Origin: an uncultured Verrucomicrobiota bacterium
GTDB taxonomy: Bacteria; Verrucomicrobiota; Verrucomicrobiia; Opitutales; Opitutaceae
Reading direction: 5' to 3'
DNA length: 7,467 bases
Assembly: GCA_903919625.1 (NCBI GenBank)
Contig: CAIXIZ010000046.1
Coordinates: 1-7,467, forward strand
The first letter of the stretch is position 1, and each line of letters opens with the position of its first letter. Both the position numbers and the translations under genes were made by a program. This document shows positions 1-6,505 of the stretch, piece after piece. Under the pieces are notes generated by a model. That model searched no databases. It was not told the DNA's origin and saw only the letters and a list, made by a program, of their open reading frames with translations.

Positions 1-45
1 CAGCAGTAATTGGCTGATACGAACATTATGACGCCAGCCAGCGGC

Positions 46-696
46 TCAGGTTTTTAATATCTTCTGTACCGCGGCCCAGATTTTTTTCTCCACGGCGGCC
101 TCGGTTTGCGTGCCGTCGATCACAATCACCCGTTCCGGCATGCTTTTCGCGAGCAGCAGGTAGCCGGAGCGGACTTTTTCGTAGAAATCGATGTTTTCGC
201 GCTCCATCCGATCTGGCAGATCGGAGGCCCGCTGCCGGATGCGCGCCAGGCTGACCTTGGTCGGCACATCGAGGATGAAGGTGAGATTGGGCATCACATT
301 GCCCACGGCAAACCGGTTGATCTGGCTGACCGGGTCGGCGGCCAGGTTGCGCGCCACGCCCTGATAGACCGTGCTGGAATCGAGAAAGCGGTCGCACAGC
401 ACAATCACCCCTTTGGTGAGGTTCGGGGCGATGAGCTCGCGGACGTGCTGGGCGCGGGAGGCGGCAAACAGCAGCAGCTCGGTCTCAGGCGTCATTTCGT
501 CGCCGCGCAGATTATGGACGAGGATGTTGCGGACCTGTTCGCCGATCTCGGTGCCGCCGGGCTCGCGGGTGGTGAGCACGCTGCGGCCGCCGGTCTGGAG
601 GCGGCTGGCCAGGCGGGCCATCTGGGTGGACTTGCCGCTGCCCTCGGAGCCTTCGAAGGAGATGAGTTTGCCGGAGGGTTTGGAGGTGAGTGGCAT
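46..696 (-). CDS. tmk: Thymidylate kinase (dTMP kinase)
   Basis: Phosphorylates dTMP to dTDP with ATP in the cytoplasm, an essential step of dTTP synthesis. The 216 residues (E. coli Tmk has about 213) show the whole family pattern: P-loop GSEGSGKST at 16-24, the dTMP-site motif TREPGGT at 43-49, the signature DRFLDSSTVYQG at 102-113, and a LID segment at about 154-167 (RIRQRASDLPDRME) followed by ENIDFYEKVRSGYL. The P-loop lacks the arginine of the eukaryotic type and the LID is arginine-rich, as in the bacterial (E. coli) type. Two starts are possible: a GTG at 714 directly after the upstream stop, or the ATG at 696. I prefer the ATG because it sits in CCCACCATG, the same context as two neighbouring genes; neither start has a Shine-Dalgarno sequence. 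The gene follows the PfkB-family kinase gene by 18 bp, so the two are probably cotranscribed. Downstream (1-45) only an unassignable ATG at 26 on the same strand remains. Confidence 0.96.
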   Translation of the reverse strand: MPLTSKPSGKLISFEGSEGSGKSTQMARLASRLQTGGRSVLTTREPGGTEIGEQVRNILVHNLRGDEMTPETELLLFAASRAQHVRELIAPNLTKGVIVLCDRFLDSSTVYQGVARNLAADPVSQINRFAVGNVMPNLTFILDVPTKVSLARIRQRASDLPDRMERENIDFYEKVRSGYLLLAKSMPERVIVIDGTQTEAAVEKKIWAAVQKILKT

Positions 697-714
697 GGTG
701 GGAGCGTGGAGCAC

Positions 715-1827
715 TCAGCGCCAGTTGGCGAGAAAGGTTTCGACATCGGCGAGCGACGGGCTGAGGGCGGTGCGCACATAATGGCCGCTGGTGCAGACCC
801 CGAGGGCAAGGCATGATTCGGGCGAGAGGCCGATGGACTGGCCGGTGGCGAAGCCGGAGTTGAAATGATCGCCTGCGCCGGTGGTGATCAGCGGCTGCTC
901 GGCCACCGGACCAGGGACACACCACGCCCCGTCGGCCGTGGCACAGGCGGCGGAGGCGCGCGGGTGGACCACCACGGTGGCGACATTCAGCTTTTGGCGG
1001 ATGCCGGCGGCGAGGGTGCGAAGACCGGCCGCATCCTCACCTGCCGGCGGGAGCCCGAGTGCGGCGGCGACTTCGCGGGCCTCCTTGAGGTTGAGGCCGA
1101 GCGTGACGCGGCCAAATTCCTCAAAGCGGGCGATCCCGCCGAGCGCGGTGCGGAGGTCATCGGCGGAGCGCTTTTCGGGATCGGCCAGATCGAAGAAAAA
1201 ACGCCGGGCCGGGGTCAGGGGCACGCGCGGGAGAATATTTTCCACCAGGTCGGTGAAAATCGCCGTCATGTGCGGGATCATCGTCCAGTTGACGAGGGCG
1301 ACCAGATCGGCGGCCGCGAGGGCGTCGCGGTAGGCGGCTGTCCCGCCGAGGGCGGCGGCGATGGAGGCGGGCGTGAGGGCATCGAGGCTGCGCATCATCC
1401 CGAGCATGACTTTGCCGTCGGCGCACTCGATTGCGATGGTGTGCGCCGCATCGGCCAGCGAAACCACGCGGGCTTTGCGGGCGAGATCGGCAAAGACCGG
1501 ATGCACCGCCGGATGACCGAGGGTGCCGACATAGGTCAGGGCCGCGCCCTGGGCGAGCAGGGCATTGGCGAGGATGGGGCCGTTGCCCCCGAGCTTGTCG
1601 CGGCGCGGGTAGAGCTCAATATTGGTGCTCAGGCCGGCCGCGCTGACGACGCGCTGGCCGAAGTCGGCGAGGCTGGCAAAAGGGGTGAAGTTTTCCCCCA
1701 GACCGGAGCGTTGCGCCACGGGGGTGACAATGGTGTCCACGAAACCGTCGAAGCCGACGAAGGCGCGACGGGCGGCGGGGCGGGCGTTGGCGGAGCGGAG
1801 TTCCTGGAGGGCGCGGGCGCGAAACAT
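715..1827 (-). CDS. PfkB-family carbohydrate/nucleoside kinase
   Basis: A ribokinase-fold kinase that should transfer phosphate from ATP to a sugar or nucleoside; the substrate cannot be read from the sequence. In the 370 residues from the ATG at 1827 I see an N-terminal strand with GFDGFVD (25-31), the substrate-side glycine motif KLGGNGPILANAL (78-90, PfkB signature 1 region), FFFDLADPEKR (210-220), an NxxE-type magnesium motif NLKE (246-249), and the anion-hole/catalytic motif TTGAGDHFNSG (315-325) with D320 as probable base. The residue before TTGAGD is Ile, where many ribokinases have Asp. The frame stays open upstream to 1953, adding 42 residues that are arginine-rich and unlike the family N-terminus, so I reject the longer form; the ATG at 1827 is again within CCCACCATG. 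The gene lies upstream of tmk, probably in the same transcript, and is divergent from tolQ. A nucleoside substrate would fit tmk, but that is only an inference. Confidence 0.9.
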   Translation of the reverse strand: MFRARALQELRSANARPAARRAFVGFDGFVDTIVTPVAQRSGLGENFTPFASLADFGQRVVSAAGLSTNIELYPRRDKLGGNGPILANALLAQGAALTYVGTLGHPAVHPVFADLARKARVVSLADAAHTIAIECADGKVMLGMMRSLDALTPASIAAALGGTAAYRDALAAADLVALVNWTMIPHMTAIFTDLVENILPRVPLTPARRFFFDLADPEKRSADDLRTALGGIARFEEFGRVTLGLNLKEAREVAAALGLPPAGEDAAGLRTLAAGIRQKLNVATVVVHPRASAACATADGAWCVPGPVAEQPLITTGAGDHFNSGFATGQSIGLSPESCLALGVCTSGHYVRTALSPSLADVETFLANWR

Positions 1828-1958
1828 GGTGGGTAGAGGTTGCCCAGCAAGAAATCGTGAGCGCGAGGTGGCAAACAGAATTACACGCTGCGGCGTTTTC
1901 CGTTGAACGCCTGTGCGAAACCGCGCAACCCTAGCCGGCAACCGTCCGCGCACCCACC
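1828..1958. promoter_or_regulatory. Divergent intergenic region, probable promoters for pfkB-tmk and tolQ units
   Basis: These 131 bp separate two divergently transcribed units and must hold at least one start of transcription. On the minus strand TGTAAT (1885-1880, five of six matches to TATAAT) lies 16 bp from a poor -35 match, TTCAAC (1907-1902). On the plus strand TTGAAC (1903-1908) could be a -35 but has no good -10 at the right distance. Neither gene has a Shine-Dalgarno sequence. That promoters lie here follows from the gene arrangement; the exact boxes are weak guesses. Confidence 0.4.
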
Positions 1959-2645
1959 ATGCCGCCTCTTTTCGCCGTCAACATCGTCCAGCAATATGCT
2001 CAGACCGACATCGTCGGTCAGATCATCGTCGCCGGGCTTGGCGTGTTCAGCCTCATCGCCTGGACGATCATGTTTGCCAAACACTTCGAGCTGCAGCGCC
2101 TGCGGGCGCTCAACCACAGCTTTGAACGGCGGCTCCGCGAAGAGCGTTCGCTGCTCGACGGCCCGGAGTCGCTTCGCCAGTCCCGCAGCATTCCCTACGC
2201 GGATCTGTTTGCCGATGCGGTCGAGGCCTATGCGCGCGCCGCGGCCATCGGCCAGGAGCGCGGCACGGACACCTCGCGTTTCCGGCTCGAACATACGGAG
2301 AACGCGCTCCAGCGTGCGCTCGCGCGCCAGACCCTGCGCTATGAGTCGAGCATGATATTTCTCGCGAGCATAGTATCTGGCGCGCCGTTTCTGGGTCTGC
2401 TTGGCACGGTCTGGGGGGTGATGGAGGCATTCAGCGCGGCGGCGGCGCCGGGCGGGGCGTCGAGCATCCAGGCGCTCGCTCCCGGGGTTTCGGCGGCCCT
2501 GATGACCACCATCGCCGGTCTGGTGGTCGCGATTCCGTCGCTCTTTGGCTACAATATCCTTCTTGCGAGCACCAAGCGGCTGGTGACCGAGCTCGAGAAC
2601 TATGCGAGTTCGCTCGCGGACCGCATCGAATTGGAATCGAAGTGA
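1959..2645 (+). CDS. tolQ: MotA/TolQ/ExbB proton channel family protein (TolQ-like)
   Basis: Inner-membrane channel subunit that, with an ExbD/TolR partner, uses the proton gradient to drive a TonB or TolA type protein. The 228 residues (E. coli TolQ has 230) carry a first membrane helix at about 18-40, a long charged cytoplasmic loop (41-130) and two further helices at about 131-157 and 174-204. The family signature is intact: SGAPFLGLLGTVWGVMEAF at 140-158 and ALMTTIAGLVVAIPSLFGYN at 180-199. T150 and T184 align with the pore threonines T145 and T178 of E. coli TolQ. The TVWG motif and overall length favour TolQ over ExbB, but the neighbours cannot decide between a Tol-Pal and a TonB role. 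The ATG lies in CCCACCATG without a Shine-Dalgarno sequence. It is first of a same-strand cluster with exbD and a tonB/tolA-like gene; no tolB or pal follows. Confidence 0.93.
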   Translation: MPPLFAVNIVQQYAQTDIVGQIIVAGLGVFSLIAWTIMFAKHFELQRLRALNHSFERRLREERSLLDGPESLRQSRSIPYADLFADAVEAYARAAAIGQERGTDTSRFRLEHTENALQRALARQTLRYESSMIFLASIVSGAPFLGLLGTVWGVMEAFSAAAAPGGASSIQALAPGVSAALMTTIAGLVVAIPSLFGYNILLASTKRLVTELENYASSLADRIELESK

Positions 2646-2681
2646 TTGGTTGCTAGCTTACGGTTGAAACTCATTTTTGCC

Positions 2682-2828
2682 ATGTCGGACACCGTTAAAT
2701 CCAAACTGACACCGGCGATGCTGGAGGAACGGTTGAAGTTGTTGCGCAAGCGCCCATCGGCTCTCCCCCCAGTCCCACAAGCCTGCAGCCTACGCCTGCG
2801 GAACCGTTCATTTGATAACTGCCTGTAA
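2682..2828 (+). CDS. Possible small protein (48 codons) between tolQ and exbD
   Basis: I do not recognise this ORF. It lies in the 214-bp tolQ-exbD gap, on the same strand. The first about 28 residues form a charged, probably amphipathic helix (MLEERLKLLRKR at 13-24) with no signal peptide or membrane segment; the rest is proline-rich and then arginine/cysteine-containing. Two things favour translation. The start context, a pyrimidine-rich stretch then TTTGCCATG, closely resembles that of the tonB-like gene at 3324 (13 of 16 bases including ATG). The codons up to about 2753 mostly end in G or C, as in the real genes here. After the six-C run at 2765-2770 this bias is lost, and another frame gives a more protein-like tail ending at a TGA at 2813-2815. 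It may be a real small protein, a frameshifted or truncated gene, or chance. Confidence 0.3.
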   Translation: MSDTVKSKLTPAMLEERLKLLRKRPSALPPVPQACSLRLRNRSFDNCL

Positions 2829-2859
2829 CCCATAATCAATCGCCTGCACACTTTTCCCC

Positions 2860-3291
2860 ATGGCCAGAACCTTCCGCCGCTCACGCCAGATGCATCCCAT
2901 TGCGGAGCTCAATGTCACCAACCTCATCGACCTCGGCTTCACGCTGCTGATCATTTTCATGATCGCCACCCCGCTCATCAACCATGAGCAGACCATCCCG
3001 GTTAACCTGCCCATCGTTGCGCCCAGCCAGCAGTCGAAGCCGGATCCCGACCAGAAATTTGAAAACATCACGATCAAGGCTGATGGCACCATCATTCTAG
3101 GCAGTCAGGTGATGTCCTTACCTGAGTTATCGCGCGCGCTGGCGACATTTGCGGCGCAGAATAAGCCGCCAGTCTTCCGCCTCCGCTGGGATGCCAAGGC
3201 CAATGGGCAGCAAATCGCATCCGTGTGGAGCGAGCTCGAAAAAAACAAACAACTAAACAAGGTCAGCATCGATACGCAGACCTCTCACTAA
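2860..3291 (+). CDS. exbD: ExbD/TolR family biopolymer transport protein
   Basis: Single-span inner-membrane partner of the TolQ/ExbB channel; its helix carries the aspartate thought to be protonated during proton flow. The 143 residues (family usually 135-145) begin with a short basic cytoplasmic tail, then the hallmark ELNVTNLIDLGFTLLIIFMI at 16-35. D24 matches the essential Asp of TolR (D23) and ExbD (D25). The membrane helix spans about 22-41, followed by a periplasmic domain with VNLPIVAP (48-55), ITIKADGTIILG (70-81) and a C-terminal helix-strand segment. The usual P-L/V-D of many relatives is NLID here, still with the key Asp. The ATG at 2860 is preceded by TTTTCCCC and no Shine-Dalgarno sequence. 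It is 214 bp from tolQ, a wide gap for this gene pair, and 32 bp before the tonB-like gene. TolR and ExbD cannot be told apart with certainty. Confidence 0.93.
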   Translation: MARTFRRSRQMHPIAELNVTNLIDLGFTLLIIFMIATPLINHEQTIPVNLPIVAPSQQSKPDPDQKFENITIKADGTIILGSQVMSLPELSRALATFAAQNKPPVFRLRWDAKANGQQIASVWSELEKNKQLNKVSIDTQTSH

Positions 3292-3323
3292 GGAACTGCC
3301 GCTGGATTCGTCTTATCTTTGCC

Positions 3324-4091
3324 ATGACCGCCCGCTGGCCCAACGCCTTCGCCCTCTCGGCCACCCTCCATGGTGCGGTCGCGGCGCTGGTGCTGCTCAG
3401 TTTCTGGTTCGCCCGCAACCGCGTCCGCGAGACACCGCATATTTTTGAACTCGTGGCCGGCCCCGGCGACAATTACACCGCCAACGCCGCTCCGGCGCTC
3501 GGCAACCCCGCCGGCGAAAAATTCAATCCGCCTCGCGCGCCCCGGCCCATTGTTTCCAAGCCGGTGGTCACACCTGCGCCCACGCCCGAGGCCACGCCAT
3601 CGCCCGCCAAGCCGGTGCCCCAGCAGCGTCTTACGCAGGCGGAATTCGAAAAACAAAACGCGACCAAGCCTGCCGCGACCAAGCCGGCGTCCGTGACCCC
3701 GCCGAAGGTCACCCATGTCGATGGCCAGGGAATCGCGGGCGGGGTGGTCGGCGGCTCCCCGGCCAACACCCGGGGCGGGGCGGGAGGCAGGGCGCTCACT
3801 CAGGAGCAGACCAATGAGATCCAGGCGTATTATTCCCTCTTCCGATCCCATGTGCGTGATGCCCACCAAAAGCCTGAGGGGCTGAGCGACCTTTTGCAGG
3901 CGCTGGTGGCTTACCGGCAGAATGCGGACGGCTCGGTCACCAATGTGCAGATCATCCAGTCTTCCGGCAATCCTGACTTTGACCGTTCCGTCCGGGAGGC
4001 CTTCCGCCGCATGGCGCCAATGCCACCTCCGCCCACCGGCTTTCAACCCGGCACCTTCACCCTGCTGGTCAAGCTGCATGACGACAACTGA
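3324..4091 (+). CDS. TonB/TolA-type energy transducer protein
   Basis: Periplasm-spanning protein that probably carries energy from the TolQ-ExbD complex to outer-membrane partners. In 255 residues I see one N-terminal membrane helix (about 8-29), a long Pro/Ala/Lys-rich linker (about 68-130, with VTPAPTPEATPSPAKPVP), a Gly-rich stretch (135-155), and a C-terminal TonB-like domain at about 190-255 with QNADGSVTNVQIIQSSGNPDFD (199-220) and the PMPPPP element (232-237). In the helix S12 and H16 keep the spacing of S16 and H20 in E. coli TonB, and HGAV is identical, so coupling to the channel should be intact. The frame is open back to 3225, but that part overlaps exbD; the ATG at 3324 starts a clean signal-anchor and lies in TTTGCCATG. 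It is third in the cluster, 32 bp after exbD. TonB or TolA-like assignment remains open, though the helix and C-terminus look more TonB-like. Confidence 0.88.
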   Translation: MTARWPNAFALSATLHGAVAALVLLSFWFARNRVRETPHIFELVAGPGDNYTANAAPALGNPAGEKFNPPRAPRPIVSKPVVTPAPTPEATPSPAKPVPQQRLTQAEFEKQNATKPAATKPASVTPPKVTHVDGQGIAGGVVGGSPANTRGGAGGRALTQEQTNEIQAYYSLFRSHVRDAHQKPEGLSDLLQALVAYRQNADGSVTNVQIIQSSGNPDFDRSVREAFRRMAPMPPPPTGFQPGTFTLLVKLHDDN

Positions 4092-4158
4092 ACCGGTGAA
4101 AGGGGAGTGACACCTTTGGCAAGGATGAGCGGCCGCCATGGCATTCCCCGGGTTCAGA

Positions 4159-4168
4159 CGGACGTCCG
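4159..4168. repeat. Perfect 10-bp palindrome upstream of the sensor kinase gene
   Basis: CGGACGTCCG is a perfect inverted repeat 72 bp before the kinase ATG, inside the 149-bp gap after the tonB-like gene. Its place would suit an operator, but short GC palindromes are common in a genome this GC-rich. No convincing promoter boxes or TPP-riboswitch core were seen in the gap. Confidence 0.25.
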
Positions 4169-4240
4169 AGCCCATACCGCCGGCAATCCTGCTGCAGTTT
4201 ATCTTGAAGGGTGCGGGCCGCTGCCTTGAATGCACGGGCC

Positions 4241-6451
4241 ATGTTTGGACGAAGCCTCACCTCGCGCCGGGTAATGTGCACCAGCCTGCTGGGCGCCTGG
4301 GTGGTGCTGGGCTCCGCGTTGGCGGCGGCGGCGGATCGCCCGGACGCGAACCTGGACCAGGTGACGTTGCAGCTTAAATGGAAGCATCAGTTTCAGTTCG
4401 CCGGCTATTACGCCGCGGTGGCGCAGGGCTATTACCGCGAGGCGGGGCTGGAGGTGAGGTTGCGCGAGGCGGAACCGGACCACGACCCGGTCGACGCGGT
4501 GCTGGCGGGCCAGGCCGAATTTGGCGTGGGTACGTCGGAGCTGCTGCTGCTGCGTGGCAAGGGCAAGCCGGTGGTGGCGCTTGCGGTCATCTACCAGCAT
4601 TCGCCGCTCGTGCTCCTCGCCCGGAGATCGGCCGGGGCCGACGATTTGCAGGCGTTGGCGACCAAACCGGTCATGATCGAGGCGCAATCGGCGGAGCTGT
4701 TTGCCTATTTCAAGGACGAGGGGGTCGATCCGGCCAGACTCCGGCTCGTCCCCCATACGTTTGACGTGCATGACCTGATCAACGGCAAGGTGGCGGCGAT
4801 GTCGGCCTACTCGACCGATGAGACATTTCAGCTCAAGCAGGCCGGCTTCGACTACCTGCAGTTTACCCCACGCGCGGGCGGAATTGATTTTTACGGGGAC
4901 AACCTGTTCACCACCGAAGCGCAGGTCCGCGCGCATCCGGCGCGCGTGGCCGCGTTCCGCCGGGCCAGCCTGCGCGGCTGGGACTATGCGCTGGCGCACC
5001 CGGACGAAACCGCCGATCTCATCCTCCGCGACTATTCGCCGCGCAAGTCGCGCGAGGCGTTGCGCTTCGAGGCCGAGCAGACCGCGCAGCTCATGCACCC
5101 CGAACTGATTGAGGTCGGCCATATGAACCCCGGCCGGTGGCGGCACATCGCCGACACTTACGCGGAATTTGGGATGCTGCCCGCCGATTTTTCACTCAAC
5201 GGTTTTCTGTATGACCCGAATCCGCAGACCGACTACCGCTGGGCCTACTGGACGCTTGGCATTGTGTCGGTGGTGGCGCTGACGCTGCTGGGCTGGGCTC
5301 TGCCACTGATGCGGCTGAACCGCCGGCTGAGCCAGAGCGAAAAACAATACCGCGACCTGGTGGAGCTGGCGCCGTTTCCGGTGTCGGTGAGCGATGGCGA
5401 GACGCATCGCATCTTGTTTGCCAACCGCTCGGCGGCGGCGGCGATGACCGCGCCCGTCGCGGCCATCGAGGGTGAGCCGGTGATTGGCTTCTATGACGAT
5501 CCGGCGGATCGCGAGCGCCTGCTGGCCGGACTGAGCGCGGACCAGCCGGTGGTCGATTTTGAGGTGCGATTGCGCACGCCGGGCGGGCGGCGCATCTGGG
5601 TGCTGATGTCGGCCGCCAAGGTGGAATTTTCCGGCCGGCGCGCCGTGCTGGTGGCGTTTCAGGACATCACCCAGCGGCGCGAAATGCAGGACGAGCTGCA
5701 CCGGGCGAAAGACGCCGCCGAAGCGGCCAATGCCGCCAAGAGCCATTACCTTGCCGTGATGACCCATGAGGTGCGCACGCCTTTGAGCGGCATCATCGGT
5801 CTCGCCCAGCTCACCCGGGAGGAGCCGCTTTCAGACGAGCAGCGCGAAAATCTCGGACTGATCGAGACAACCGGCCAGAGCCTGATTGCCCTCATCGGCG
5901 ACATCCTCGACTATTCGAAAATCGAGGCCGGCCACATGGAGGTGGAAAAAGTCGCGCTGGAGGCCGCGCCCTTGCTGTATGAACTGTGCCGGCTCTTCAA
6001 GGCGGCTGCACAGGCAAAAAATATCGCGCTAAGCGTGCAAATCGGTGCGGACGTTCCTCCCGTCGTGCGCAGCGACCCGGTGCGGCTGCGGCAGATTCTC
6101 AGCAACCTGCTGTCCAATGCGATCAAGTTCACCACCTCCGGCAAAATCGAGATTGGGGTGGCGGCGGAGCGGCTCCGGGAGGGCGGCTGGCGGCTGATCT
6201 TCCAGGTGCATGACACCGGATCCGGCATTGCGGCGGACAAGGTGGCACGCCTCTTTCAGCCCTTTTCCCAGGCCGACAGCTCCATTGCACGCCGCTTCGG
6301 CGGCACCGGGCTGGGACTGGCGATCTCCCGCCGGCTCGCCCGGCTGCTCGGCGGCGATCTGTCGGTGGCCAGCAAGCTGGGACAGGGCTCGACCTTCATG
6401 GTGGAAATCACCGCTGAGGCGATGGACCTGCCGCCCCAAACCAAAGGCTGA
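4241..6451 (+). CDS. Sensor histidine kinase with exported NMT1/THI5-like binding domain and PAS domain
   Basis: A membrane sensor whose outer part is a whole transporter-type binding protein. Order in 736 residues: signal peptide (1-31, RR then a hydrophobic core ending in AAAA); NMT1/THI5-like domain (about 40-320) with LQLKWKHQFQFAGYYAAV at 43-60, GYYREAGL (63-70), an AEFGVG turn (92-97) and IDFYGDNLFT (215-224); a membrane helix (about 335-357); PAS domain (about 365-480); HisKA with MTHEVRTPLSGIIG and phospho-acceptor H509; HATPase_c with N-box SNLLSNAIKF (N626), G1 DTGSGI (658-663), F-box LFQPFSQ (671-677) and G2 GGTGLGLAI (687-695). All catalytic motifs are present, so it should be active. 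It has no receiver domain and no response regulator gene is visible. Relatives of the binding domain bind thiamin-pyrimidine precursors or other small organics; the ligand here is unknown. A GTG at 4211 would add 10 residues before the signal peptide; I prefer ATG 4241 (GGGCCATG). Confidence 0.92.
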   Translation: MFGRSLTSRRVMCTSLLGAWVVLGSALAAAADRPDANLDQVTLQLKWKHQFQFAGYYAAVAQGYYREAGLEVRLREAEPDHDPVDAVLAGQAEFGVGTSELLLLRGKGKPVVALAVIYQHSPLVLLARRSAGADDLQALATKPVMIEAQSAELFAYFKDEGVDPARLRLVPHTFDVHDLINGKVAAMSAYSTDETFQLKQAGFDYLQFTPRAGGIDFYGDNLFTTEAQVRAHPARVAAFRRASLRGWDYALAHPDETADLILRDYSPRKSREALRFEAEQTAQLMHPELIEVGHMNPGRWRHIADTYAEFGMLPADFSLNGFLYDPNPQTDYRWAYWTLGIVSVVALTLLGWALPLMRLNRRLSQSEKQYRDLVELAPFPVSVSDGETHRILFANRSAAAAMTAPVAAIEGEPVIGFYDDPADRERLLAGLSADQPVVDFEVRLRTPGGRRIWVLMSAAKVEFSGRRAVLVAFQDITQRREMQDELHRAKDAAEAANAAKSHYLAVMTHEVRTPLSGIIGLAQLTREEPLSDEQRENLGLIETTGQSLIALIGDILDYSKIEAGHMEVEKVALEAAPLLYELCRLFKAAAQAKNIALSVQIGADVPPVVRSDPVRLRQILSNLLSNAIKFTTSGKIEIGVAAERLREGGWRLIFQVHDTGSGIAADKVARLFQPFSQADSSIARRFGGTGLGLAISRRLARLLGGDLSVASKLGQGSTFMVEITAEAMDLPPQTKG

Positions 6452-6465
6452 AACCCCGTTTGACC

Positions 6466-6483
6466 GGCCGGCACTGCCCGGCC
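6466..6483. terminator. GC-rich hairpin between convergent genes, possible bidirectional terminator
   Basis: GGCCGG (6466-6471) pairs with CCGGCC (6478-6483) around the loop CACTGC, 14 bp after the kinase stop codon and 22 bp beyond the stop of the convergent DUF2071 gene. The position suits a shared terminator, but no T-tract follows on either strand, so an intrinsic terminator is not proven. Confidence 0.4.
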
Positions 6484-6505
6484 AGGCTCTCCGCGGAAAA
6501 ACCGG

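Noticed and set aside
106..816. Long plus-strand ORF opposite tmk
   Set aside because: Antisense shadow caused by high GC third positions; its Gly/Ala/Arg-rich translation has no recognisable domain, while the minus-strand Tmk has all family motifs.
865..1836. 323-codon plus-strand ORF opposite the PfkB-family gene
   Set aside because: Low-complexity Gly/Glu/Arg-rich translation with no motifs; it is the complement of a clear kinase gene.
1828..1953. 42-residue N-terminal extension of the PfkB-family protein
   Set aside because: The extension is Arg-rich, unlike the family N-terminus, fills almost the whole divergent promoter gap, and the ATG at 1827 gives the expected protein start.
4099..4117. 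AAAGG/CCTTT hairpin after the tonB-like gene as a terminator
   Set aside because: Only five pairs with a nine-base loop and no following T-tract; too weak to call.
3288..4235. Minus-strand ORF opposite the tonB-like gene
   Set aside because: Arg/Gly-rich shadow without domains; the plus-strand gene has a membrane helix and a TonB-like C-terminus.
4092..4240. TPP riboswitch ahead of the NMT1/THI5-like kinase
   Set aside because: I looked for the conserved CUGAGA and ACCUGAUC-type core and found neither in the gap.
4138..4377. 79-codon plus-strand ORF with a GCCGCCATGG start before and within the kinase gene
   Set aside because: It overlaps the kinase signal peptide in another frame, and its Gly-rich tail is a frame-shadow of the GCG-rich signal sequence.
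4199..5146. 315-codon minus-strand ORF opposite the kinase N-terminus
   Set aside because: Arg/His/Gln-rich shadow without domains; the opposite strand encodes the NMT1/THI5-like domain.
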